Positions 56,047-63,389 of a stretch of 64,000 nucleotides of DNA are shown piece by piece. The DNA comes from Rhodobacterales bacterium (GTDB lineage Bacteria; Pseudomonadota; Alphaproteobacteria; Rhodobacterales; Rhodobacteraceae). The stretch spans positions 16,119 to 80,118 of the forward strand of contig QKJR01000020.1 of the NCBI GenBank assembly GCA_003249215.1, given 5' to 3'. The position numbers and the translations under genes were made by a program. Position 1 is the first letter of the stretch. Every line of letters starts with the position of its first letter. The notes beneath the pieces are model-generated. The model was not told the DNA's origin, ran no database searches, and saw only the letters and a list, made by a program, of their open reading frames with translations.

Positions 56047-56075
56047 TTGACTTGCCCCCGCCCCTTCGCCACAAA
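56047..56075 (+). promoter_or_regulatory. candidate promoter of scoAB
   Basis: TTGACT (56047-56052), a 17-base spacer and CACAAA (56070-56075) lie 27 bases before the scoA ATG. The -35 is good and the -10 is weak. Confidence 0.4.
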
Positions 56076-56102
56076 CTTCCGGAACGGAAACGGGAGGACT
56101 CG

Positions 56103-56804
56103 ATGAACAAGGTTTACGGTTCGGCGAAGGAGGCCCTCGACGGGCTTCTGTTCGACGGCATGCTGATCGCGGCGGGCGGCTTTGGCCTCTGCGGGATCCC
56201 CGAGCTGGCGATCGAGGCGCTGGTCGAGAGCGGGGTGAAGGATATCACCATCGCCTCGAACAACTGCGGGGTCGACGGGTTCGGGCTCGGCAAACTGCTC
56301 GACACCAAGCAGATCAAGAAAATGATCTCCTCCTACGTGGGCGAGAACGCCGAGTTCATGCGCCAGTATCTCTCGGGCGAGCTCGAGCTGGAATTCAATC
56401 CCCAAGGCACCTTGGCCGAGCGGATGCGCGCGGGCGGCTGCGGCATCCCGGGCTTCTACACCAAGACCGGCGTCGGCACCGTGGTGGCCGATGGCAAGGA
56501 GCTCAAGGACTTCGACGGCGAGACCTATGTACTCGAGCGCGGGATCGTCGCCGATCTGTCGATCGTCAAGGCCTGGAAGGCCGATCCCTCGGGCAATGCG
56601 ATCTTCCGCAAGACCGCGCGCAACTTCAACCCGCCGGCGGCGATGTGCGGCAAGGTCTGCCTGATGGAGGTCGAGGAGATCGTGCCGCTGGGCTCGCTCG
56701 ACCCCGACGCGATCCACCTGCCGGGGATCTATGTGCATCGCCTGATTCAGGGTGAATTCGAGAAGCGCATCGAACAGCGCACCACGCGCAAACGGGAGGG
56801 CTGA
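56103..56804 (+). CDS. scoA: succinyl-CoA:3-ketoacid CoA transferase, subunit A
   Basis: The 233-residue protein is the alpha subunit of a two-gene 3-oxoacid CoA transferase. It has the CoA-binding AAGGFGLCGIPE, NNCGVDGFGLGKLL and CGIPGFYTKTGVGT segments. With ScoB it moves CoA from succinyl-CoA to acetoacetate, so that ketone bodies (for example from polyhydroxybutyrate breakdown) can be used. Start is the ATG at 56103 with GGGAGG upstream. The scoB gene follows after three bases. Confidence 0.94.
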   Translation: MNKVYGSAKEALDGLLFDGMLIAAGGFGLCGIPELAIEALVESGVKDITIASNNCGVDGFGLGKLLDTKQIKKMISSYVGENAEFMRQYLSGELELEFNPQGTLAERMRAGGCGIPGFYTKTGVGTVVADGKELKDFDGETYVLERGIVADLSIVKAWKADPSGNAIFRKTARNFNPPAAMCGKVCLMEVEEIVPLGSLDPDAIHLPGIYVHRLIQGEFEKRIEQRTTRKREG

Positions 56805-56807
56805 TCC

Positions 56808-57434
56808 ATGTGGGACCGCAACCAGATGGCGGCGCGCGCCGCGAAGGAACTGCAGGACGGCACCTATGTGAACCTCGGGATCGGCATCCCGACGCTGGTT
56901 CCGAACTTCATCCCCGAGGGGGTGACGGTGACCCTGCAATCGGAAAACGGCATGCTCGGCATGGGCCCCTTCCCCTATGAGGGCGAGGAAGACCCCGACC
57001 TGATCAACGCCGGCAAGCAGACGATCACCGAGCTGCCGCAGACCGCCTATTTCGACAGTGCGACCAGCTTCGGCATGATCCGCGGCGGCAAGATCGCGAT
57101 GGCGATCCTCGGCGCGATGGAGGTCTCGGAAACCGGGGATCTCGCGAACTGGATGATCCCGGGCAAGCTGGTGAAGGGCATGGGCGGCGCGATGGACCTC
57201 GTGGCGGGCGTCAAACGCGTCGTCGTCGTGATGGATCACGCCAACAAGCACGGCGAGAGCAAGGTGCTCAAGGCCTGCACCCTGCCGCTGACCGGCCGCG
57301 CGGTGGTGGATCGGATCATCTCGAACATGGGGGTGATGGATGTCGTCCCCGGGGGTCTCAAGATCGTCGAGATCGCCGATGGCGTGACCGAGGCCGAACT
57401 GCGCGCCGCCACCGAGGCGACGATTGTCGACTGA
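56808..57434 (+). CDS. scoB: succinyl-CoA:3-ketoacid CoA transferase, subunit B
   Basis: The 208-residue beta subunit carries the catalytic Glu in LQSENGMLGMGP, which forms the glutamyl-CoA intermediate. Other typical segments are GSDTF-like SATSFGMIRGG and MGGAMDLVAGVKRV. It follows scoA by three bases and overlaps the start of the next small acetyltransferase-like gene by 11 bases. Confidence 0.95.
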   Translation: MWDRNQMAARAAKELQDGTYVNLGIGIPTLVPNFIPEGVTVTLQSENGMLGMGPFPYEGEEDPDLINAGKQTITELPQTAYFDSATSFGMIRGGKIAMAILGAMEVSETGDLANWMIPGKLVKGMGGAMDLVAGVKRVVVVMDHANKHGESKVLKACTLPLTGRAVVDRIISNMGVMDVVPGGLKIVEIADGVTEAELRAATEATIVD

Positions 57435-57717
57435 ACCCGAGATCACCCGCGAACATGGCGCCTCCAAGGGGCGCTATGTTCTGCGGATGAACGGGGCCGA
57501 GGCCGAACTGACCTATTCGGTCACCACCCCGCATCTGATCATTGCCGATCACACCGGCGTCCCCGACGCGCTGCGTGGCACCGGCGCGGGGCAACGCCTC
57601 GTCGAGCGGCTTGTGGCCGATGCCCGCACCGAAGGGGTCAAGATCGTCGCGCTCTGCCCTTTCGTTGCCGCGCAATCGCGTCGCCACCCCGAATGGGATG
57701 ACGTGTTCCAAAGGTGA
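57424..57717 (+). CDS. small GNAT-like N-acetyltransferase (YjdJ family)
   Basis: The 97-residue protein is the minimal GNAT fold of the YjdJ/GTLF3B type: AELTYSV, then IADHTGVPDALRGTGAGQRLVERLV with the acetyl-CoA loop, and IVALCPFVAAQSRRHPEWDDVF, a strongly conserved C-terminal motif. The start is a TTG (57424) inside the scoB gene; no ATG or GTG is available before the conserved part. Its role is unknown, but coupling to scoB suggests a link to acyl-CoA metabolism. Confidence 0.82.
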   Translation: MSTEPEITREHGASKGRYVLRMNGAEAELTYSVTTPHLIIADHTGVPDALRGTGAGQRLVERLVADARTEGVKIVALCPFVAAQSRRHPEWDDVFQR

Positions 57718-57731
57718 AGACGCCTCCGGCG

Positions 57732-57831
57732 GGAGTATTTGGGCCAGGAAAAGCACGCAGGCGGCGTTGGCTTTTCCTGCTCGAAATCCTCCGGGGGGTG
57801 AGGCCGTAAGGCCGAGGGGGGCTGGCCCCCC
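57732..57831. repeat. intergenic palindrome repeat, copy 3
   Basis: Arms GGAGTATTTGGGCCAGGAA... (57732-57754) and their imperfect complement (57770-57792) form a hairpin. They are followed by the module GGGGTGAGGCCG-TAAGGCCGAGG... (57795-57831), which is the reverse complement of 29886-29919 with few changes. It lies between the scoAB-GNAT genes and the arabinose-type cluster. Confidence 0.8.
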
Positions 57832-57856
57832 TTCCCCCACGCGCCGGCCGCGAAAA

Positions 57857-57886
57857 TTGTTCGCGTTTGCGCGACAACATCATAAT
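57857..57886 (+). promoter_or_regulatory. candidate promoter of the arabinose-type operon
   Basis: TTGTTC (57857-57862), an 18-base spacer and CATAAT (57881-57886) sit in an AT-richer patch 31 bases before the first gene of the operon. Confidence 0.4.
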
Positions 57887-57917
57887 CCTGCCCAAATTAT
57901 CCTTTACGCCCGGCGCA

Positions 57918-58922
57918 ATGATGAGCCTGAGTCAGGATAAATCCGCCGAAACCGGCCCCCGACCGCGCAAATTGCGCGACCGCCTGCTGATTGCAGGACT
58001 TCTGGCGCTGGTCGCTGTCGGGCTGGCGGGGCTCGCCTCGGCCACCGGCTGGGCCGAGACGCGAGCGCAGCTTGCGCGACTGCAGCTCTGGCAGATCGGC
58101 GCGCTCCTTGGGCTGTCGGCGCTGAATTACCTGTTGCGCGGCACACGCTGGCATCTGCTGGCGCGGCGTCTTGGCCTGCCCACGCGCCTCTCGCAGGACA
58201 TCCGCCATTATCTGGGCGGATTCGCCATGTCGGTCACTCCGGGCCGGGTGGGCGAGCTCGTGCGGATGCGCTGGCTCCGGCGCGAGACCGGCTGGGCGAT
58301 CGAACGCACGGCGCCGCTCGCGCTGATGGACCGGGCGGGCGATCTCGCCGTCATGGGGCTGATCCTCGCGCTTTCGATTTCGCTCGCCGCGGGCGGCATC
58401 GCAGGCGCGCTGCCGGTCACCGTCTTTGCGCTCGCCGCCGCCGTCATCGCCACGCGCCCACGGCTGTTGGCGGCGCTGATCACGCTTGCGCATCGCGCCA
58501 CCGGCCGGATGCCCCGCCTTTTCGCCCGGGCGCGCGCCGCCGCGCGCTCGATGGCGCGGTTCAGCCATGGGCCCACGCTCTTTGGCGTCCTGATCCTCGG
58601 CTTCCTCGGCTGGATGGCCGAGGGCCTCAGCTTCCATCTGCTGCTTCTCTGGCTCGGCGCCGATATCGGCCTCTGGAAGGCCGTCGCGATCTTCGTCTTT
58701 TCGACGCTTGCGGGCGGGCTGACCGGCGCGCCGGGCGGCCTTGGCGGGGCCGAGGCGGCGATGGTCGCGCTTCTCAGCCTCGACGGGGTGCCGCTGGAGG
58801 TCTCGATCCCCGCGACTGCGGTGATCCGGCTGACCACGCTCTGGTTCGCCATCGCAATCGGGCTGGCCGTCTTCCCGCTGGCCGAGCGCCGCGCGGCCGC
58901 CTCTGACAGGAGGCTCGCATGA
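57918..58922 (+). CDS. LPG-synthase-TM family multi-spanning protein, candidate polyprenyl-phospho-sugar flippase
   Basis: The 334-residue protein has about eight membrane spans and motifs of the lysylphosphatidylglycerol synthase TM / UPF0104 family: LNYLLRGTRWHLL, MSVTPGRVGELVRMRWL and GGLTGAPGGLGGAEAAMVALL. It lacks the aminoacyl-transfer domain. Related proteins act in lipid-linked sugar transport or transfer (AglD-like). I start at the first of two adjacent ATGs (57918); the ribosome site is weak. It overlaps the DprE1-like gene by 4 bases, so a role with the lipid-linked pentose is likely, perhaps flipping it across the membrane. Confidence 0.72.
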   Translation: MMSLSQDKSAETGPRPRKLRDRLLIAGLLALVAVGLAGLASATGWAETRAQLARLQLWQIGALLGLSALNYLLRGTRWHLLARRLGLPTRLSQDIRHYLGGFAMSVTPGRVGELVRMRWLRRETGWAIERTAPLALMDRAGDLAVMGLILALSISLAAGGIAGALPVTVFALAAAVIATRPRLLAALITLAHRATGRMPRLFARARAAARSMARFSHGPTLFGVLILGFLGWMAEGLSFHLLLLWLGADIGLWKAVAIFVFSTLAGGLTGAPGGLGGAEAAMVALLSLDGVPLEVSIPATAVIRLTTLWFAIAIGLAVFPLAERRAAASDRRLA

Positions 58923-60217
58923 GCTTTTCCGAGATAGATTATGCCGGCTGGGGCCGCGCTTTGCGGGCGCAAGGGCCCGTCTCGCGCCCCGAAAGCGCCG
59001 CCGATCTGGCCGCCCTGCCCGCCGCCCCCGCCGCGGGCCTGCGCCGCAGCTATGGCGATGCCGCGCTGAACGACGGCGGGCAGATGATCGACATGAGCCG
59101 GATGAACCGGCTTCTGGCCTTCGCCCCGGAGACCGGCGATCTGACGGTCGAGGCGGGCGCCCGGATCGGCGAGATCGCCGCGCTGATGGCGCCGCAGGGC
59201 TGGCTGCCCGCGGTGATGCCGGGCACCGGCTTCGCCACGGTGGGCGGCTGCATCGGGCAGGATGTGCATGGCAAGAACCACCATGTTTCGGGCAGCTTCG
59301 GCGCGCATGTGACGGCCATCGATCTGATCCAGCCCGGCGGGCGGGTGACCACGCGGCCGGGTGAGCCGCTCTTCCGCGCGACCTGCGGCGGGCTCGGCCA
59401 GACCGGGCTGATCGCCAGCGCGACGATCCGCCTGAAACGGGTGCCGGGCGATATCATGCTGGTGACCGAGCAACGCGCGCGGGGCTGGGACGAACATCTC
59501 GCGCTCCTCGACGGGTCAAAGGCCAGCTATTGCGTCGGCTGGATCGACGCCACCGCGACGGGGGCCGCGATGGGCCGCGGTATCGTCGAAGAGGGCGAGC
59601 CCGCCCGCGGCATCGTCAAACGCCGCGACACCACGAGCCGGGTGCCGATGGATGCGCCGCATTTCGCGCTGGCCGCGCCGATCGTCCATGCCTTCAACTG
59701 GGCCTATTACCACAGGGTTCCCGCGCGCGGCCGCTCCGTCGCGCGGCCCTTGGGCGATTTCTTCTTCCCGCTCGACCGGATCCACGACTGGAACCGGCTC
59801 TATGGCCAGCGCGGCTTTCACCAGTTTCAATGCGTCGTGCCGCTCGCCTCGGCGCCCGCGCTGCATGACATGCTCTCCGAGATCGCCGAAAGCGGCCTCG
59901 CCTCTCCCCTCGCCGTCCTCAAACGCATGGGCCCGGGCCGCGCGGGTCACCTCAGCTTCCCGATGGAGGGCTATACGCTCGCCATAGACTTCCCCAACCG
60001 CGAGGCTGCGCGAGCCCTGATCGCCCGGCTCGAGGACCGCACCGCAGAGGCCGGCGGGCGGCTCTATTTCGCCAAGGACAGCCTCGCCCGCGGCGCGCAG
60101 ATCCGCGCCATGTATCCCGAATTGCCCGAATGGCAGGAGATCGTCACTGACATCGACCCCGAGGGGCGCCTCACGACCGATCTGATCCGCCGCCTGAACC
60201 TGAGGAGCGCAAGATGA
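58919..60217 (+). CDS. DprE1-like decaprenylphosphoryl-beta-D-ribose oxidase
   Basis: The 432-residue FAD enzyme matches mycobacterial DprE1 along its length. RRSYGDAALNDGG and DVHGKNHHVSGSFG (His117) carry FAD-binding residues, and GRLYFAKDS holds the catalytic Lys (K386). DprE1 oxidises C2 of the polyprenyl-phosphoryl ribose. At the place of the mycobacterial Cys387, bound by benzothiazinone drugs, this protein has Ala355 (GYTLAIDFP). It overlaps the genes on both sides by 4 bases, so all three are cotranslated. Confidence 0.88.
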   Translation: MSFSEIDYAGWGRALRAQGPVSRPESAADLAALPAAPAAGLRRSYGDAALNDGGQMIDMSRMNRLLAFAPETGDLTVEAGARIGEIAALMAPQGWLPAVMPGTGFATVGGCIGQDVHGKNHHVSGSFGAHVTAIDLIQPGGRVTTRPGEPLFRATCGGLGQTGLIASATIRLKRVPGDIMLVTEQRARGWDEHLALLDGSKASYCVGWIDATATGAAMGRGIVEEGEPARGIVKRRDTTSRVPMDAPHFALAAPIVHAFNWAYYHRVPARGRSVARPLGDFFFPLDRIHDWNRLYGQRGFHQFQCVVPLASAPALHDMLSEIAESGLASPLAVLKRMGPGRAGHLSFPMEGYTLAIDFPNREAARALIARLEDRTAEAGGRLYFAKDSLARGAQIRAMYPELPEWQEIVTDIDPEGRLTTDLIRRLNLRSAR

Positions 60218-60948
60218 CAACCACCTGGATCGTTCTCGGGGCCACCTCCGCTATGGCCCGCCCGCTGATCCGTGACTTGGCCGCCCACGGCGCCGTGATG
60301 TATCTGGCCGGGCGCGACATGGCCGAGCTCGAGAAGCTCGCCGCCGATTGCCGGATCGCGGGCGCCCCCGAGGCCCATACCGTCAAATTCGACGCGCGCG
60401 ACGCCTCGAATTACGCCGAGATCGTCCATAATCTCGCCGCCACCGAAGGCACGCTGAACGCCATCAGCTTCGTCGGCACGATGCCAGAACAATCCGAGAT
60501 CGACGCGAGCCCCGATCTGATCGCGGGCGTGGTGATGGACAGCATGACCGGCCCCGCCACCTTCCTCACCCGCCTCGCGCCGGTGATGGAGGCGCGCGGC
60601 AATGGCGTCATCGTCGGCATCTCCTCGGTCGCGGGCGATCGCGGGCGGCTCGGCAATTACGTCTATGGCGCCGCGAAGGCGGCGTTTTCCACCTATCTTT
60701 CGGGGCTGCGCAACCGGCTCGGCCGCTCGGGTGTGCATGTGATGACGGTGAAACCGGGCCCGGTGGACACGCCGATGACCTTCGGCAAGAAGATGCCCTT
60801 CATGACCACGCCCGAGGCGGTCGCCAAGGACATCCTGCGCGGCATCGAGAAGCGGCGCAACGTGATCTATACCGCGCCGATCTGGCGGCTCGTCATGGCG
60901 GTGATCACCCATATCCCGGAACCGGTCTTCAAGAAGATGTCGTTCTGA
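60214..60948 (+). CDS. DprE2-like SDR reductase
   Basis: The 244-residue SDR resembles DprE2, which reduces the 2-keto intermediate from DprE1 with NAD(P)H to give the arabinose epimer. It has the cofactor motif VLGATSAMARPL, SSVAGDRGRLGNYVYGAAK with YxxxK, VKPGPVDTPM, and a C-terminal basic hydrophobic segment (RLVMAVITHIPEPVFKKM) which resembles the membrane-associating end of mycobacterial DprE2. It overlaps the DprE1-like gene by 4 bases and converges on the HAD-UbiA gene. Confidence 0.86.
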   Translation: MTTTWIVLGATSAMARPLIRDLAAHGAVMYLAGRDMAELEKLAADCRIAGAPEAHTVKFDARDASNYAEIVHNLAATEGTLNAISFVGTMPEQSEIDASPDLIAGVVMDSMTGPATFLTRLAPVMEARGNGVIVGISSVAGDRGRLGNYVYGAAKAAFSTYLSGLRNRLGRSGVHVMTVKPGPVDTPMTFGKKMPFMTTPEAVAKDILRGIEKRRNVIYTAPIWRLVMAVITHIPEPVFKKMSF

Positions 60949-60992
60949 AGCCCCGGGCGGCGCGCCCGGCCCCGGCTGCGGACGCTCCGCGG

Positions 60993-61089
60993 GGAGTATT
61001 TTGGCCAAGAAAAAGCCGAAAACTCCCCGCTTTTTCTTGGGAAAATACTCCACGGGGGTCCGGGGGTGTGAAACCCCCGGCTTTGCCCC
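60993..61089. repeat. intergenic palindrome repeat, copy 4
   Basis: Arms 60993-61016 and 61029-61051 (GGAGTATTTT...AAGAAAAAGC and its near complement) form a long hairpin. A second hairpin has arms CCGGGGGT (61060-61067) and ACCCCCGG (61073-61080) with loop GTGAA, followed by CTTTGCCCC. The second part is the same module as copy 2. It lies between convergent genes and probably acts as a two-way transcription stop. Confidence 0.82.
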
Positions 61090-62523
61090 TCAGGCCCCGA
61101 ACCACTGCGCCCAGAGCCCCGCGGCCCAGAACATCAGGCTGAGCGTGATCATCAGCACCCCGAGCCCCAGCTTGTCCTTGAGCGCGAAGACGATCGGGTC
61201 GTAATCCTGCTTGCCGAACCAGCCGAGCATGACCATCCGGATCAGCCAGAAGCCCATCGGCAGCATCGCGACCCACATCAGCCAGGTGTCGGGATAAAGC
61301 GCCCGGCCCTGATCGCTGACCGAATAGAGAAAGAAGATGACGAGCGCGCCGAAGACGCCGATCCCGGCCACGTTCAAGAGGTCGCCGCGGTCCGGGCGGC
61401 CGTAGCCGCGGCCCGGCAGACGCTCGTCATTGGTGGCGAGCGTCAGTTCCGTCAGGCGCTTGACGCAGCCCAGCGCAATGAAGACCGGGAAGATGAAGAT
61501 CAGCATGTAGATCGAGACATCGACCTGCCCCGCCGCCGCGCCGGCCACGACGCGAATCGTATAGAGCGAGGCCAGCGTCGCAATATCGACCCAGCGCATC
61601 CGCTTGAGTTTCAGCGAATAGGCCAGCGATGTGATCATATAGAGCACCACGACCGCGAAGAACCCGGCATTCAGCGCCCCGGCGATCCCGAGCGCCGAGA
61701 GCGCGAGCACGAGAAAGGCGATCATGCCGACCTTGATCGGCACCTCGCCGCTCGCGAAGGGGCGGCGGCATTTCGTCGGGTGCAGCCGGTCGGCCTCGAG
61801 ATCCAGAAGATCGTTGACGATATAGATCGACGAGGCGGCGAAGGAAAACGCCACCATGCCGAGCAGGATCGGGCCCAGCGTCGCGAGATCGAAGCGGTGC
61901 GAAGCGATCAGCGGCAGGATCAGAAGCACGTTCTTGACCCATTGATGCGGGCGGATCGCCTTGATCAGCCGTCCGAAGGACCAGCCGCCGGGCAAATTCA
62001 CGACATTCTTGCCCTGCGCGGCAAGCCCGCGCGCGGCCGGCACCTCGCCCACGACAAGCGCATTTTCCGCCTCGGCCCAGATCGGCAGATCGGCCGCCTC
62101 GTTGCCTGCGTAATCGAAGCCCTCCCGGCCATAGGCCGCGACCACCGCCGCGGCCTTGCGCGCGCCCTTGAGATTGGTCGTGCCATCCGAGGCGAAGACC
62201 TGCGGTGAAAATCCGTAATGCGCGGCGAGCGCCGAGACCTGAGAGGCATCCGAGGCCGAGGCGAGCACGACCGCGCGCCCGTCGCGCGCCGATTCGAGCG
62301 CAAGCTCGGCCACCGCCGGATTGACCGGCATCAGATCGAGGCGCAGCCCGGCGATCCGGGCAAGCTCCGCCTTGAGCGCGGCGCGGTCGCGAAACCGCGT
62401 GGCGCAGGCGCGCAGCGTGGCCAGCGGATCGCGGCCGAGCCCGGCCCAGAAGGCCTCGAACAATAGATCAGTCTTCAGGAACGTCCCGTCGACGTCCAGC
62501 ACCAGCGGCTTCGGATCGGCCAT
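61090..62523 (-). CDS. HAD phosphatase fused to UbiA-type polyprenyl-phosphate phosphoribosyltransferase
   Basis: The 477-residue protein joins a HAD domain (residues 1-180, DxDGT motif in VLDVDGTFLK) to a UbiA membrane enzyme (185-477, about eight spans). The UbiA part starts RPHQWVKNVLL and has NDLLDLEADRLHPTK-RRP, the signature of Rv3806c, which transfers 5-phosphoribose from PRPP to decaprenyl phosphate. The HAD part could remove the 5-phosphate, giving the DprE1 substrate. I prefer the ATG at 62523, six bases from AAGG; the ATG at 62529 is too close. It is coupled to the lytic transglycosylase gene. Confidence 0.87.
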   Translation of the reverse strand: MADPKPLVLDVDGTFLKTDLLFEAFWAGLGRDPLATLRACATRFRDRAALKAELARIAGLRLDLMPVNPAVAELALESARDGRAVVLASASDASQVSALAAHYGFSPQVFASDGTTNLKGARKAAAVVAAYGREGFDYAGNEAADLPIWAEAENALVVGEVPAARGLAAQGKNVVNLPGGWSFGRLIKAIRPHQWVKNVLLILPLIASHRFDLATLGPILLGMVAFSFAASSIYIVNDLLDLEADRLHPTKCRRPFASGEVPIKVGMIAFLVLALSALGIAGALNAGFFAVVVLYMITSLAYSLKLKRMRWVDIATLASLYTIRVVAGAAAGQVDVSIYMLIFIFPVFIALGCVKRLTELTLATNDERLPGRGYGRPDRGDLLNVAGIGVFGALVIFFLYSVSDQGRALYPDTWLMWVAMLPMGFWLIRMVMLGWFGKQDYDPIVFALKDKLGLGVLMITLSLMFWAAGLWAQWFGA

Positions 62524-62525
62524 CG

Positions 62526-63389
62526 TCATCCTTTCACGGCAAAGACACAGCCGTCGGTCACCAGTTCGGGCGGCGTGAGGCAAAGCCCCCGCGCCACGCC
62601 CCAGGCGGCGAGCACCTTGGGCACATAATCGCGCGTCTCGGCATAGGGCGGCACGCCGCCGTTGTTCTTGACCGCATTCTCGCCCGCGTTATAGGCGGCG
62701 ATCACCATCAGCGGATCGCGGTCGAATTCCTTCATCAGCCAGTTGAGATAGGCCACGCCCCCCTTGATGTTCTGCGCGGGATCGGCGCTGTCGGAGACCT
62801 TGAAGCGATCCGCCGTCGCGGGGATGAGCTGCATCAGCCCCACCGCCCCGGCATGAGAGACCGCATCCGCACGCCCGCCCGACTCGGTCGAGATCACCGC
62901 GAGAACCAGCGCGGGCGAGACCTCGGTGCCGATCGTCGCGGCGAGAATGTCGCGGCCATGGCGCTCGGCGATGTCCTGAATCGCGGCCAGACGCGGCGCG
63001 TTCACGGATTTGCCCCCCGGCCCGAGCGCGAGCGCCGAGACCGCGGAGGTGAAGCGGCCCGCGCGCTCCTCGATCTTCGGCGAGACGAGATCCCAATACC
63101 AGGCATAGCTCGCCTTGTCGGCACCCGCACGCGCGGGCGAGGTGCCGGTGCCGGCATCGGGTTGGCGCGTGATCGGGGTGAAGGGCTGGGCGGCCTGAGC
63201 GGCGAGGCCCGCACGCTGCTCCTCGGGGTCGATCTGGATCGTGAGAAACCGGGTCTGACCCGGTTTCGGTGGCAAAACACGCTTGGCTTCGAAATGATTG
63301 ACGGTCGGCGTGCGGATCACACTCTCCGCCCCCGCCGCGCCAGCCCAGAGGGCCGCACAGAATATCAGTGCCGCTGTCGTGCCGCGCAT
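62526..63389 (-). CDS. lytic transglycosylase (SLT domain)
   Basis: The 287-residue protein has a signal peptide (cleavage near AGAES), a ~130-residue spacer, and a C-terminal SLT domain. The catalytic Glu is in VISTESGGRADAVS, followed by GAVGLMQLIPATA and VIAAYNAGENAV, all diagnostic of soluble lytic murein transglycosylases. It cuts peptidoglycan in the periplasm. Its stop lies two bases before the HAD-UbiA start, so both are probably made from one mRNA. Two cysteines near the end (LCLTPPE...DGCVF) may form a disulphide. Confidence 0.88.
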   Translation of the reverse strand: MRGTTAALIFCAALWAGAAGAESVIRTPTVNHFEAKRVLPPKPGQTRFLTIQIDPEEQRAGLAAQAAQPFTPITRQPDAGTGTSPARAGADKASYAWYWDLVSPKIEERAGRFTSAVSALALGPGGKSVNAPRLAAIQDIAERHGRDILAATIGTEVSPALVLAVISTESGGRADAVSHAGAVGLMQLIPATADRFKVSDSADPAQNIKGGVAYLNWLMKEFDRDPLMVIAAYNAGENAVKNNGGVPPYAETRDYVPKVLAAWGVARGLCLTPPELVTDGCVFAVKG

